Below are positions 1-11,377 of a DNA stretch of 64,000 bases, piece by piece. How positions within the stretch are numbered: the first letter of the stretch is position 1; every line of letters starts with the position of its first letter. The DNA lies in contig CADCXA010000031.1 in the NCBI GenBank assembly GCA_902806565.1, positions 372,001 through 436,000 of the forward strand. Reading direction: 5' to 3'. The position numbers and the translations under genes were made by a program. The notes beneath the pieces are model-generated. The model was not told where the DNA came from. It saw only the letters and a program-made list of their open reading frames with translations, and did no database searches. The DNA is from Hypoxylon rubiginosum. Lineage: Eukaryota > Ascomycota > Sordariomycetes > Xylariales > Hypoxylaceae.

Positions 1-1040
1 AAGCTTCCTTCGTCTTTTCGAAATCGAAGACCTCCTTGTCGACTACCGGGTGGATGTCGTTAGCCTCGATTGCGGCCACCATATCCTCCATCAGCGCCTT
101 GGAGCCGACGTAGACGCCGCGGGTCGTGCAAATGTGCGTTAGACATTCAAGGATCGAAGACTGCACTTTTCCGCCGCCGAGGAACCCGATTATGCTGATG
201 ACACCCTCGAATTTGATGGCGACCAGGCTTTGCTCCAGCGTGTTGGCGCCGCCCACTTCAATAACGTGGTCAACACCTGCGCCGTTCGTCGTAAGCTTCT
301 TTGCCGTCTCACCCCAGTTGGGGTCTTCCTTGTAGTTAATAACGTGGTCGGCTCCGAGCTTCTTCAGGGTCTCCTCCTTCTCCTTGGATGACGTGGTGGC
401 AATAACTTTGGCGCCTGCAGCTTTGGCGAACTAGGTAGTCGAAATATGAGCAATACGATCTCTCACATCTTCAATGTTGCATACTCACCTGAAGCGCGAA
501 GATGCTAACACCGCCTGTGCCCTGCACGAGGACCGTCTCGCCGGGTTTCAATGGCTTCAACCCGTAGAGCGCGTTCCAGCTCGTCAACGCGGCGCATGAC
601 AGGGTGCTCGCCTCGACATGGCTAAGGTTTGCCGGGGCCCTAACCAATCCGTTCTCGTTGAAAACACCGTACTGACGCAGGGCGCCGTCTAAAGCACCAC
701 CCAATCCAGTTCCCATCACGGAGAAATTGACGGGACCATACTGGTGGCCTTGGTTGAACAGAGTGACTACCTTGTCGCCCTTCTTCCAGCGAGAGACCTT
801 GGCTCCCACCTCGACAACCTCACCCGCACCATCGGACGCGGGGACGATGGGGAAGTTGGCCGGGAAGGGATATTGTCCCTTCGGGATGATGAGATCTCGG
901 TAGTTTAGCGACGCGGCGTGTAGTTCGATGAGGACATCATTATCCCCGACCTTTGGGATTGCCGCATCGATCAATTCCAGACCGTCAAATCCCTTTTCTG
1001 TCCCCGTGACAGACCATTGCTTTGTAGTTGAGGGAGCCAT
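1..1040 (-). CDS. MDR-family NAD(P)H quinone oxidoreductase / alcohol dehydrogenase-like (C-terminus off the window edge)
   Basis: Two exons are visible, 1040-489 and 430-1 (intron 431-488, GTGAGT...CTAG); the coding frame runs off the left edge, so the C-terminus is missing. The ATG at 1040-1038 opens a GroES-like N-terminal fold (segments LIELHAASLNYRDL, FPIVPASDGAGEVVEVG) followed by a Rossmann start VLVQGTGGVSIFALQFAKAAG spanning the splice junction, then ATTSSKEKEETLKKLGADHVINY. This is the medium-chain dehydrogenase/reductase pattern, and the Cys/His zinc ligands of true alcohol dehydrogenases are not evident in the catalytic part, which favours a zinc-free NADPH-dependent quinone or enone reductase, probably cytosolic. 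The substrate cannot be told. It is transcribed away from the GMC gene on its right. Confidence 0.85.
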
Positions 1041-2121
1041 TTTTATTGATATCGGTTTGCTTCAAGGTGTCTGTGAAGAGCGAGGATAATGTAATTGATG
1101 GTATTGATACGGTGTTAAAATTGTGAATACTCAACAAACATATAAATAGTGATAACGACTTCGAACAGCTTAATAATATATTAGCCGGTGTTGATTATTA
1201 AGAATTCTCAGTCGTGTCGGCGTGTGCCTAGGTAGTCAGCCTGTTGCAAAAGGTGTTCACTTTAACGTCATAGGATTGGTCGATGACGACGATTTACTTC
1301 GGAGATTGTAGCATCGCGCACTTCTTAACGTCGATTCAAACCCACATAGTTCTTAAAAAGGGGGGTTACTCAAGTGGGGTTTGGGTTACCTTAGTTAGAT
1401 CATGGCATTAGTAAAAAGGGTGGTTACTGATCGAGCGAGTTCTAACGGTCTAGTAGGTCGCTTACAACGCGATAATTTATAAGCCAATGAGCTAGGGGCG
1501 ATATAATGGCATGGCTATCCCTTCAACCACGCCGGCTCAAGGATTTGTGCGCTTCTGGTATCTCATCCTAGGTGACATCGTGGGTCTAGACCCCTATAAG
1601 TCCCCTAGCTTTTAAGATCTCCGAATCAGTGTGGGGGTAAACAACTTCACGAGCTTTCGAGATAGACCACAGGATGTCTGGATGTCTATGAATTCAATTT
1701 TGGCACGGGAAAACTCGAAGGGACACCTAATTCGTCAAATGCGCTAGACAGATTGCCCACTCGGCTGAATCAAGCGCTGCGGCTAAATGCTTACCAGACA
1801 GGCGCTCACTGTTCTTGCAGACCTGGAAAGCTGGACATATAGCAAGGTCCCAACTACCGGTATTTCTACTTACACCGCTAATATATCGGAAATGAAAATG
1901 CAGTGCAAGGCGAGCGATATAGTGGCAATAAAGGAAGATCGTTCGTGTCATTGGCTTGCTCAAGCTGCGATATGGCGATCCGTGCCAGACGAGGGGAGCT
2001 TAACGACTGCGAAGATGATTGAAAAAGAGGTGCAAATAAAGACTTGGTGCCGCCTGGGAAAAAATGGAATCACCTTCCAATCATTTATCAGGGGTCTTCT
2101 AATCCGTGCACAACAGTCGCG
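1041..2121. promoter_or_regulatory. Divergent intergenic/promoter region
   Basis: About 1.1 kb between two genes read in opposite directions, so it must hold both promoters. It has AT-rich patches (for example tataaatagt near 1141) but no gene, RNA or repeat that can be supported. Small ORFs at 1727-2128 on both strands show no family signal. Confidence 0.4.
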
Positions 2122-4044
2122 ATGTTAAAAACGGTAGCAATATCGTCCCTTATCTTAGGTCTGGGAGTGAACTATGTGGCGAGCCAGAACGAATTCGATT
2201 ATATAATAGTTGGTTCGGGACCGGGCGGCGGACCGCTCGCCGTTGATCTCGCGAAGGGGGGACACACGGTGCTTCTCCTAGAGGCCGGTGATGACCTTTC
2301 TGAAGACCCGTTGTATGAAAACATCGACCGAGCTACTGAAGCAAGCAACGACCCCAGGTCAAGATGGGACTTCTTCGTGAAGCATTCGGACGACCCAGAA
2401 CAGGAACTGAAGTATAAGCACATGACTTGGCGTAACCCCGATGGATCATTCTACGTTGGACTGGATCACCCTGAAGGCGCGGAGCAACTTGGAATCTATT
2501 ACCCACGCGCGGCAACGCTCGGTGGCTGTGCTATGCACAATGCAGCTGTCTTTCACCTACCGAGTGACGACAACTGGAATTATATCGCTGATATTACGGG
2601 TGACGACTCATGGAGAGCCCCCGAGATGAGGAAGATATTTGAAGAAATCGAGAACTGTCACTACTTGGCGAATGGCACCGCCGGCCACGGCTTTTCAGGG
2701 TGGTTAGAAAGCAATCAGGACACGGGCTCCTGGCTGGGTAATGCCACTGATGGAACGGAGCTCCTCAAAGTCATTGCAGAATCGTCCGGTTCGGTTGGAA
2801 ACTCCACTGCGATATCAGATGCCGACCTCAGGACGCTCGTAAATAGGGATATAAACGGGCCGGAGCCAAACCGCGACCAATTGACGGGGGTATTCGGGAT
2901 GGCAACGCATACGGATGCTGCTGGCCACCGGTTCAGTCCCGCCAACTACATCAAGCAAGCGCTCAAAGAGAACCCGGATCTTGCGCTGCAAGTTCGGTAT
3001 AACTCCTTCCTCACCAACATTCAATGGGATCAGCTCAGCGCCGAGCAGCCACCGGCCGTCATGGCCATAGACTACGTCGTCGGCCCTAGTGCGTACAAGG
3101 CGGATCCTCGGTACGACCCGAACCAAAATACGACTGCAGGATTTAGCTGGGTTGGCAAGGAGCTCATCATTGCCGGCGGTGCCTTCAACACTCCTCAGAT
3201 CTTGAAGCTTAGCGGTATCGGTCCGGCAGAAGAGCTGCAGAAGCATAACATTACTGTCGTATCCGACGTCCCTGGCGTCGGCGAGAACCTCGGAGACAAC
3301 TACGAGGGCGGTGTCTTGTCGATGGCATCGAAGCCGTTTGAAGGTTTCGGAAACCGATATGTGGTGCAGTTGAAAACGTCGGCTTCGGAAGGGAACCGAG
3401 ATATATTCCTTTGGTAAGTGAACTGCCGAAAACCCCTAGTATCTTTTCACTAACCAATTCCCATCAATAGGCCGCTCAACTCTGGATTCGAAGGTTTCTG
3501 GCCTGGCTACCCGGACAACTACGGCCCCAACGTGTTGACGATCCCGTTCGTGCACATGGACCCGCGCAGCTCCAACGGGGGATCGGTCACCTTGCGGTCG
3601 GTGGACCCCTTCGAGCCGCCCGAGATCAACTTCCGGTTCTTCGGAAACGATAGCGAGAAGGACCTGCAGGCCATGCTCGAGGCCGTCAAGTTCGCGCAGA
3701 AGGTGAAGGCGCTGCTGCCGGAAAGCTCGGGCCTGGCGCCCTTCGACGAGCAGCACCCATGCACGGGGGAGGACGGCGCCGCCGCCGCCGACTGCAGCGA
3801 CGAGGCCATCAAGGAGTACCTGAAGCTGCAGACGTACTCCCACCACGCCAGCGGCACTTGCGCGATTGGCGCCGCTGACGATCCGATGGCGGTGCTGGAT
3901 TCTAAGTTTAGGGTGAAGGGGGTCGATCGCCTGCGCGTGGTCGACGCGTCGGTTTTCCCGAAGCCGCCCGGCGCGTTCCCGGTGCTTCCGACGTTTATGA
4001 TATCGAAGAAGGCGGCTAAGGTTATTCTGGAGGACGGTAGATGA
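2122..4044 (+). CDS. Secreted GMC-family (glucose-methanol-choline) FAD oxidoreductase
   Basis: Exons 2122-3413 and 3471-4044 (intron 3414-3470, GTAAGT...AATAG) give 621 residues. The start at 2122 is preferred because it begins a signal peptide (MLKTVAISSLILGLGVNYVA) directly before the FAD-binding dinucleotide motif IVGSGPGGGPLA at about residue 30. The GMC architecture continues through the substrate domain and ends with the first catalytic His in HHASGTCAIG and the closing helix MISKKAAKVI. Family members oxidise alcohols, aldehydes or sugars with oxygen or quinones outside the cell. The second catalytic residue (His or Asn in most members) aligns with Val in FPVLPTFM, which is unusual. 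Length is normal. Exon 2 is clearly GC-richer than exon 1. The substrate is unknown. Confidence 0.9.
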
Positions 4045-4630
4045 TTAAATATGTGGAAAAGATAGGTTCTGCTAAGCGTCACTGTATTGATACACTGTAT
4101 TGATACGTACTAACTCCTGTCGACTCGGAGAGGAGTTACTCCCTTGGAAGATTGTGACCTTCATTAAAGGCAGATGCCTAACCTCTAGAGTGTACCTTAG
4201 GACCGTAACTCATACGCTACATGCGCACTGTTTACCTGGAAGATCGGTATCCAGGCATTCCCGCATCCCGATATCGCCAGCGCACCTGTAGGTAAGGCTT
4301 GTGAAATGGTTAAGAGGTAGGTACCCGCTACTGGAGTCGAAATTGAATGGCTGGTATCAATACTCAAGCCGTAACGTGGAGGAACCATACTGGATACTGC
4401 AGTCGCATTTATGCTGTGTTAGGTGATAGATAATAATGCACGGCCTCCAGAGAGCTCGCCGGTCACTGATGCATCGTGCAGGCCGCCGTGTGGGCGAGTG
4501 GCTTATGCACTGTACCCCGTTTATATAGGTGGTATACATGCTTTCGATACCACCGTTTGCTTTGATTCACTTTTGATGCAGAAATCAATAGGCTTCTCTG
4601 CCGGCTTCTCATCTCCTCAGCTTGACCAAG
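4045..4630. other. Intergenic, no supported feature
   Basis: About 590 bases between two co-directional genes. I see no RNA, repeat or coding signal beyond short random ORFs. Confidence 0.4.
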
Positions 4631-5476
4631 ATGAGTAGCCCTTCTGTCACGGAGGCCACGATGGAGACAGACCCGGCATTGCCAACAATCACGAATGTGA
4701 AATCATCCAAAGAGTTATCTTCCTTGGTTAAGAATCTTCATGGCCTCCCTACAGACTCCCCGTCGATCTTCCTAGACGCTGAATGGTTTAGGGGTGAAAA
4801 AGCCACCTTTCTGCATTTCTTCATCCCGTCACAGAATACTATTTACCGAATCAAGATCGATGGGCAGAGGAGTGTAGATCTATCAACCAAGAACCCGGCG
4901 GGAGTATCACTCAGTTCCATCTTAGAATCCGAACCAATCCCAAAGGTCGTTTTCGACGTGAGACGCATCTCCAAAGCCCTCTTTGATCAGCACGATTTAT
5001 CACTCAGCGGCATTCAAGACCTACAACTCATGGAGCTAGCAAGCAGACATGCCAAACAGGCCAAGAAGTACGTTACGGGATTGGCGAAATGCATTGAAAC
5101 AGAGATCCCCGAGTCGAACGAAGTCAGAAAGAGATGGTTCGAGTCCAGCAACGTCGACGAATATCACGCATTCAATATACTAGGTCATACTCCCAGGCCA
5201 TCGATGTATCGGGTCGAATTATTCCCTCCCTTATGGAACACCTATAATGAGCGGCTTCGTCAGCCCAAGAATGAATTTTGGTATGCTCAGAGTCTTGAGC
5301 AGGCCGGTTCTCGTATCATAGCGTCGAAGAAACCGAGGTTCAAGATCAATGACAAGAAAAATACTCTTGGTCCGGAGGATTGGTATGTGGAGGAGCGGAG
5401 AGACGAGTTGATGGATAACTGGAACAAGACTACGAAGCTTAGTGAGGATACTTCTTGGATTCAGTTCGGAGAATAA
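4631..5476 (+). CDS. 3'-5' exonuclease-fold (RNase D/DEDD-like) protein
   Basis: Single-exon frame of 281 residues from ATG 4631; the frame is open a few codons further upstream, but only from a TTG. The N-terminal half has the DEDD exonuclease layout: SIFLDAEWFRG (Asp-x-Glu, metal-binding box I, about residue 48), then IPKVVFDVRRISKALFDQHDLSLSGIQDLQLMELASR (box II Asp in FDVR, about residue 105). The region after residue 150 is rich in charged and aromatic residues and matches no subfamily I can name; a canonical box III Tyr/His-x3-Asp is not obvious. Fungal proteins of this type are usually annotated as 3'-5' exonuclease domain proteins of unknown role. Activity is inferred from fold only. 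Confidence 0.7.
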   Translation: MSSPSVTEATMETDPALPTITNVKSSKELSSLVKNLHGLPTDSPSIFLDAEWFRGEKATFLHFFIPSQNTIYRIKIDGQRSVDLSTKNPAGVSLSSILESEPIPKVVFDVRRISKALFDQHDLSLSGIQDLQLMELASRHAKQAKKYVTGLAKCIETEIPESNEVRKRWFESSNVDEYHAFNILGHTPRPSMYRVELFPPLWNTYNERLRQPKNEFWYAQSLEQAGSRIIASKKPRFKINDKKNTLGPEDWYVEERRDELMDNWNKTTKLSEDTSWIQFGE

Positions 5477-5995
5477 GTAGACGTGTTTACTAGGTTAATA
5501 GCCAGTTTCGATATAGGATAGCTATGAATTACATAGAATCACGTCATCTGTGGTCGACTAATCTGCAAATATCTTTTATAGCTGGTGATATAGTAGTTCC
5601 TTGAATAGAGTACTTAAATCCCTACAAGACTTTAGGACATCTCTTCATAAAGACACCATACTTCTTGCGTCGGGGGTATACGTCAGGTAAAGTTAGAAGT
5701 GTTGTAGACACCACCTACATCGTGGGATGGGATGGCAACTATCGGTTAACAGACCCTCCAAGTGATGTGATTTCACAAATACAGAATCCAAATATCTAGG
5801 ACTTACGAGATTTGTATATCCTGACCTTGCCAGATCTGGTAAGAAATAAGCAAGGGGCATAAGCAAAGGATAGAGACGTGGCGCAGCATTGCTAGTATAA
5901 AATGATGCGGGATCCATTACTCGAGTTGAAAATGAGCTGAAAATTCCTAAACTTTACCACTCATCAATAGACAAAGAACTCGTATTATACTCAAG
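5477..5995. other. Intergenic, no supported feature
   Basis: About 520 bases, AT-rich, holding the promoter of the EthD gene. Nothing else can be supported. Confidence 0.35.
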
Positions 5996-6474
5996 ATGGC
6001 GAGCAACGACAACCTGATCAGATTTGAAGTTTGTATATACAAGAAAGACGGTGTGCCCTACGAGGAATTCATCGAATGGGTTACGAAAGTATATCCACCT
6101 CAAGTCATCCCGCTGATGAAGAAACATGGCATCACGAGATGGACACAGGTAAACAATAAACAGACCACTCTGGCAACCTGAATTCGCGTCTACTGATATT
6201 AATCATGTTCTTGCAGACTGTAACACCTCCCCATTTCCGTGAACCGTTTCGTCACGCGCTCAAGACGGAGATGGGACGGCCTGAATGGACGGTTCCTGAT
6301 TATGATATTGTCCATGCGTATTATTTGAAAAGCATGGATGACTTGAAGCCACTGATGGAAGAACCGAAGTGGAACGAACTGGAGGAAGAGGCACAGAGAT
6401 TGTCTAATACGTCCATCGGGCAGTTCGTTATTGGCCATGAGACTGTACATATCGCGGACAACAAGTCCGCTTGA
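5996..6474 (+). CDS. EthD-domain protein (small dimeric alpha/beta-barrel fold)
   Basis: Exons 5996-6148 and 6217-6474 (intron 6149-6216, GTAAAC...TTGCAG) encode 136 residues. The protein matches the fungal EthD pattern: an N-terminal strand IRFEVCIYKKDGVPYEEFIEWV, a helix ending YPPQVIPLMKKHGITRWTQ, a middle strand VPDYDIVHAYYLKSMDDL and a C-terminal IGQFVIGHETVHI. EthD proteins are about 100-140 residues and form ferredoxin-like dimers; in fungi some act as dehydratases, decarboxylases or cyclases on polyketides, others have no known role. No polyketide synthase is visible nearby, so no pathway can be assigned. Splicing preserves the frame (phase 0). Confidence 0.8.
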
Positions 6475-6799
6475 AGGATGCTTAGAAGCGGAGATGTGGG
6501 TGAGAATTATTCACAGCTTGATATTTGATAAACGCTATATCAAGTACATAATATATGCATAAATAGGGGCTATGTAGCCTTCGGAATAACGGCCAAATTG
6601 ATTCCGCCGCAGCAAGTGGACCTCTGCATAGACCCCGCCTGCCCGCTTGTACCTAGGTACCTAAGTAGCTTCGCGAAATTCAATTAGCCACATGTCTGAC
6701 GTTGAATTCGCGATAAGAATACGCAAAGTCTTAGACCAAGACGACGATATTTAGTCGTGTTGGCGCTCGCACTCTCACACCTTACTATATAAACGCAAC
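6475..6799. other. Intergenic with an ACCTAGGT-type palindromic tract
   Basis: About 325 bases. It contains gtacctaggtacctaagtag near 6650, one of the tetranucleotide palindromes scattered over this window. No gene is seen. Confidence 0.4.
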
Positions 6800-9358
6800 A
6801 TGTACGAAGATTCTTGGTACAACCTCGTGCCAGATCATACCCACAAGAGAAATCCTTCATCACAACAGACCTCAGGACACAGGAGAAGGGAATCCCTTCT
6901 TCAACAGCCCAATGTCAGTCTTGTCACCCCACCGCTACATCGTGAGAATCTTGAGAATGGTACTAATACTTGACGTAGGGAAGCAAACAACCCGATACCG
7001 TCGAGCCGCTGGAGGAACTGTTCGAAGAACCCGAGACACCGATCGAGCCTCCCGAAGCAACCTTAGGTCGAAGAGCCAAGTCTTACTCCGACTTCTACCA
7101 TGTCGTTCGTGCACAGTTGTCCAAAGATGCCGTTGCAGCCAAGAAGAGGCGGAAGAAGGCTAAGGAGAGAACGTTGGATGCGCTGATGGTCGAAAAGCTC
7201 GAAGACAGCATTAGACATCAAGCACCAGTGCACTTGGAATCTCTCGGTGACGAGTTGATCGAAGCTAGCCAGCAGGAATACTTGTACGTGTCCGATTCTC
7301 GACTGAGCAACAATATAGTGGCTGACAAGGGCACAGAATTTATCGCGACCAATTGGAAATGACAGAGCGCCATCTAGACGCTCTGGTCCGTGATACGAAT
7401 GGTGCTCTAGATCTGCTTACATCTTTGGCCGATTCCTTTCGCGCTGTAGAATCTCAAACATCCTCCTTCCAGGCCCAATGCGATGATCTCCTTTCGGAGG
7501 AGAGAAGATTGCAGAAGCTGGCCGATGAAGTTGGCACCGACTTGCATTACTACGCCTACCTCGATGGTGTCACGAGGAGGCTGAATGCTCCTGGAGCTAG
7601 TCGTCTAGTGAATCACGAGAGCTTCGGCGAGATCATGACAAATCTAGACGCTTGCATAACCTTTATGGTCGATCACGTACGTTTCGGGACTTCTGCGATA
7701 CCTCTGTACCCTTTACTAAATGTGCATTAGCCCGATTATAGAGATGCCGAGTCGTACCTAGCGAGGTACCAATCCCTACTCACAAAGGCTCTTCACCTGC
7801 TCGAGGTTGGCTTCACTAGCCATCTCGACCGAATTTCGTCAGATATATCTAAGCAGATTGCTGCCACCCAGTCTGATTCTGCCAGGCACGCGCTTGCCTA
7901 CGGTCGATATGAAGAAATGGTACTCGATGCAGATGGTCTAGTAGCAAATGCTCAGCGTGTTATTCGCAGTTGCTATGATCAACTAGGGAACCGGATACCT
8001 GGGCAGAATTTCGATTACTATTCTAACACTGCCGTCAACATCTTCTCATCTTATTCGGACGTGAGAGATCGAGACCTACGTCCTATGACCCAACACGACC
8101 TGGATATTTTTAGGAAGGACGTCAAAGAAATCAATGCAGAAACTGCCTGCCGCAACTTCATCAAGCAATGTTATGAGCGATCGTACGACGAAGCTAACTT
8201 ATTCACGAGGATCTTCTCAATCGAGCCGCAATATAATATGGATCCTCAATCTGCATATGCGGCTTTGAAAACCCAACAAAAGTCATTAGTTCATGCCGCT
8301 AACATTGCCCCCATCGCCACGACTCTACAATCCGTTCTGCAAACAAGCGAGCTGCAGACGGTATGCAATCTGCTTGGGTGGATTGCGAACGAATACCTTC
8401 TATTAGAGTACGACGAAGAGGAGACCCAATACTCGATTTATTGTCATGACCTCACCGCGCGACTGCTCATTGAGCACATGTGGCCCCTTACCGATAATGC
8501 CTTCGAAGCCGAAATCATCAAGTCTATATCCAAAGTTGCCGTCTCACCAGAATCCCTTAAAATTGCCCCTGTCGTGAACGGCGTTGCCTCATCCAATGCT
8601 CATCCTATCACGAAACGTGCTCTTGAGCTCTTGGCCATGTATGACCAAGCCATGCCGAAGGAACGCAGTGTGAGCATACCCTGGATATCCCCGAATGCAA
8701 TGTGTAGGTAGCTAACATGTTTCTAAAGTCTAGTCCAGTGGTTTACCGAATCGTCCACGAAACCATACTTGCCATGCAACGTGCCGAGTCTCGATTGAAG
8801 TCTAACAAGGCAGCCAATCCTGATCCTGATCCTGACTTGTTTATGATTAAGAATCTTCTCATTCTAAAGAACGGACTAGTGTCGCTTGAGATTGGCGACG
8901 TCAGATCTCATCCAGCGGCGATGCAGCACTTTAGCCAAATATGGGATACCCTCAGCCCTCAAAACTGGATGGGCTTGTTCCGGGGTATCCTCGGTGGGTC
9001 GCTATCACTCGGTCTCTGGTCGTCAACAGCTGGCGGCTCCCCTGCTACGAACGGCAAAGCCTTGCCGGCCAGGAACCAAGCCCAGGCGGCGCAGGCGGAG
9101 CAGGACGCGAACGAGAAGCTGGACGAGCTGCTACGGCAGAGCATCTACGCCTTCACGCAGCGGTGGGGGACGCTGATGAACGCGGCCCGCGGCGCCAAGC
9201 GCGGCGCCAAGAGCCTGGTCGCCACGGAGAGCGAGCTCGACGAGAAGCTCTTGACGGCGTTTGGCGGCCAGCCCGAGGTTGTGGCGAAGTTGAAGGAGGC
9301 TATCCAGATCAACGCACAGGCCCAAAAGGAGATGAAGGCCGAAAAGGGGGCGAGGTAA
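6800..9358 (+). CDS. COG3: Conserved oligomeric Golgi complex subunit 3 (Sec34-like)
   Basis: Five exons: 6800-6913, 6979-7283, 7337-7676, 7731-8669 and 8729-9358, giving 775 residues, the normal size for fungal COG3. All junctions keep frame (phases 0, 2, 0, 0) and use good donors (GTCAGT, GTACGT, GTACGT, GTGAGC). The signature N-terminal coiled-coil is present (RDQLEMTERHLDALVRDTNGALDLLTSL and FQAQCDDLLSEERRL), followed by the conserved core around YLDGVTRRLNAPG, LDACITFMVDHPDYRDAESYLARY and AACRNFIKQCY-like text near residue 390. COG3 is a lobe A subunit of the tether that captures retrograde vesicles at the Golgi; it acts at the cytosolic face. From about position 9050 the last exon becomes strongly GC-rich, with many Ala codons, compared with the earlier exons. 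Confidence 0.9.
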
Positions 9359-9807
9359 CGTAGATATCTCAATTTTATTCGGATTTTGGTGTATAACGTT
9401 CTTCGAAGCTATTTCCCTTTGAGCTACCTAAACTCGTATGCGACGCTGCAATTCCAGAGATTCCCTAACTAATGTAAGGTGAGATAGTGGAAATGAGGCG
9501 TAATTATCCACAAAAACCTGCCAAGGAACGTCACCCGGTTTGCACTAATAAGTTAGGTCACGTTTATATGCTCTCCGCATGTGTAAGTCAAAGAAAGCTA
9601 TATGGCATCAAGGACGACTAAGGAGGTCAAAGCCCTTTGACTCGATATGCTATTGAGGATCAAAGAAAGCTGCCAACATCCCCATGTTCGGCAAGTCCAA
9701 TGGTTCCTCGACCCGTTTCCATACCCTCGTAGAGCTTTTGGAGACGACTGCTATATTCCACCTGTACATAGGTCCTCGATCAAAAGCAAAACAGACAAAA
9801 TAAAACC
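9359..9807. other. Intergenic, no supported feature
   Basis: About 450 bases between COG3 and the hydrolase gene, AT-rich with no recognisable element. A short ORF at 9647 is a shadow reading into the next gene. Confidence 0.35.
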
Positions 9808-10973
9808 ATGGCCCCGACGCACACCGTGCCAGTCCCGCACCTGGGCGCCCAGGTCGGGTTCGCTATATCGAACGGAAAGCTCGACCCGGCGAAGCCGACG
9901 GTCGTGCTCGTCAACGCGCTGTGCGCCACGCACGAGATGTACGCGGGCCAGCTCGCGAGCGGCAGCGGGCCACTGGCGGCGGCGGCCAACGTCGTGGCCG
10001 TCGAGCCGCTCGGCCACGGCGCGACCGCGTGCGCGACGGAGCACTTCACGGCTTGGGACTCGGCGCTCGTCGCGCTGCAGGCCATGGACGCGCTCGGCGT
10101 GGGGAAGGCCGTGTTCGCGGGGACTAGCCAGGGGGGGTGGATTGTTGTTAGGATGGCGCTGCTGGCGCCGGAAAGGGTAAGTCACATGTCGGAGGGTGTT
10201 GTTGTCTAGGTGGCTTTCCGGATCGCGGATGGATGTTGGCTCACAGCTCCGTAGGTGCTAGGTCTGATCCCCGTCGCCACGTCGATGGATTGCGAGTCTA
10301 GCGACTCTCGCTCGAAAGGGTGCTGGTAAGATCCTCCGCCTATGTCTTTTTTTTTTCTACTCGAACACCTAGGCCCTGAATTACGTATTACTTGATGCAT
10401 GCGTACACAAGACCCCGCTAACCACTCTGCCCACCGCAGGGACCCCATCGCGTTCGCCGGACCCTTCCTGCAGGCGTGGAGCAGCGACGTCCCGACCCCC
10501 GAGTTCGTCCCCGGCGACGACTTCGTCACGCCCACGCTGGGGCTCGGGTTCGGGGCCGCGGCTACGCCCGACGCCATGGCGTTCTGGGCCGGCAGCATCC
10601 GGCGCGTGTACGCGGGCGACGAGGGGCGGAAGAAGCTCCGGATGGCGGTCATCGCCGTGGCGGAGCGGGACGGGCTGCTGCTCCGACTGGGGGACGTCAA
10701 ATGCCCGGTTCACTGGTTACAGGTAAGCTGTTCCGCTTCTAGTATTTCAGGTAGGCGGGGGGGGGTTGAACAGAGAGGGGGTGCTGAAAATGATATGTTT
10801 AGGGAACAAGGGATCCGGTCTTCAGCTCGACCATCGCCGGGGAGCAGATTAAAATGTTCACGGGGTCTCCGGAGGCGAAGCTTGATTTGCTCGACAGCGA
10901 TTCTCACTTTTTGAACGCGTCGCATGGGGAGGAGTTTGAGCAGGCTATTTTGGATATGGTCGCCAAGGTCTAG
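9808..10973 (+). CDS. Alpha/beta hydrolase
   Basis: Four exons, 9808-10176, 10255-10325, 10440-10722 and 10803-10973, give 297 residues. The fold is clear: TVVLVNALCATHEMY (oxyanion strand), nucleophile elbow AGTSQGGW with Ser about 107, LGLIPVATSMDCESSDSR, the acid in QGTRDPVFS, and the catalytic His in SHFLNASHGEEF near the C-terminus, so the triad is complete. No signal peptide; probably cytosolic. The ATSMD segment after the nucleophile strand resembles fungal esterase or enol-lactone hydrolase-like enzymes, but the substrate is open. The gene is extremely GC-rich with a strong C/G third-position preference, unlike the surrounding intergenic DNA. Introns 2 and 3 contain long T and G homopolymers. 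Confidence 0.85.
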
Positions 10974-11052
10974 TCTAAGGAGGCTGGCAGAGGGGGCATC
11001 AACTGTCACCATGACTCGGCATCATGACTGCGTACCCAAAATGCAAAAATAA

Positions 11053-11180
11053 TGCGGTGAATGCGGATCGAACGCACGACCTTCAGATGTCAGTAGTACT
11101 AGGTACATATTAGACTGGACTTGAAGTTGGACTTCAGTCTGACCTCTCCTTGTCCACGTCTCCGGCCTATACATACCCGC
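11053..11180 (-). pseudogene. Intron-containing tRNA-Phe-like relic
   Basis: Read on the minus strand, 11087-11053 looks like the 3' half of a tRNA: stem TCTGA, variable AGGTC, T-arm GTGCG-TTCGATC-CGCAT and acceptor TCACCGC plus A. The partner anticodon stem TCAGA lies at 11142-11138, followed by CTGAAG, the loop of a GAA (Phe) anticodon. The roughly 50 bases between the halves sit where an intron one base 3' of the anticodon would be. The 5' acceptor and D-arm are not convincing: the best candidate, GCGGGTA at 11180-11174, pairs at only five of seven positions and lies too far away. I call it a degenerate tRNA-Phe copy, not a working gene. Confidence 0.4.
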
Positions 11181-11377
11181 TTTCAAGACAATTTCATTAG
11201 TATCTTTGTTGCATAAAAGCAGGACCACAATTCAGTATCTCTTTAATTAAATAAATTCCTTTGAGGGTTGTTTGACACATAAAATAATGTTTTGATAAGT
11301 AGTAGCCTTTACCTAAAGCCAGCCCCATCACTAGTTTACGCACTCTATGTTGTGGCCAGTCCGTTATTTATTCCTGC

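Noticed and set aside
2815..4082. Long antisense ORFs opposite the GMC gene (for example 2815-3246 and 3519-4082 on the minus strand)
   Set aside because: They mirror GC-rich codons of a well-supported gene and show no family motif.
8886..9372. Several 60-140-residue ORFs in both strands over the end of COG3
   Set aside because: Arg/Ala-rich shadow frames caused by high GC; COG3 itself explains the region.
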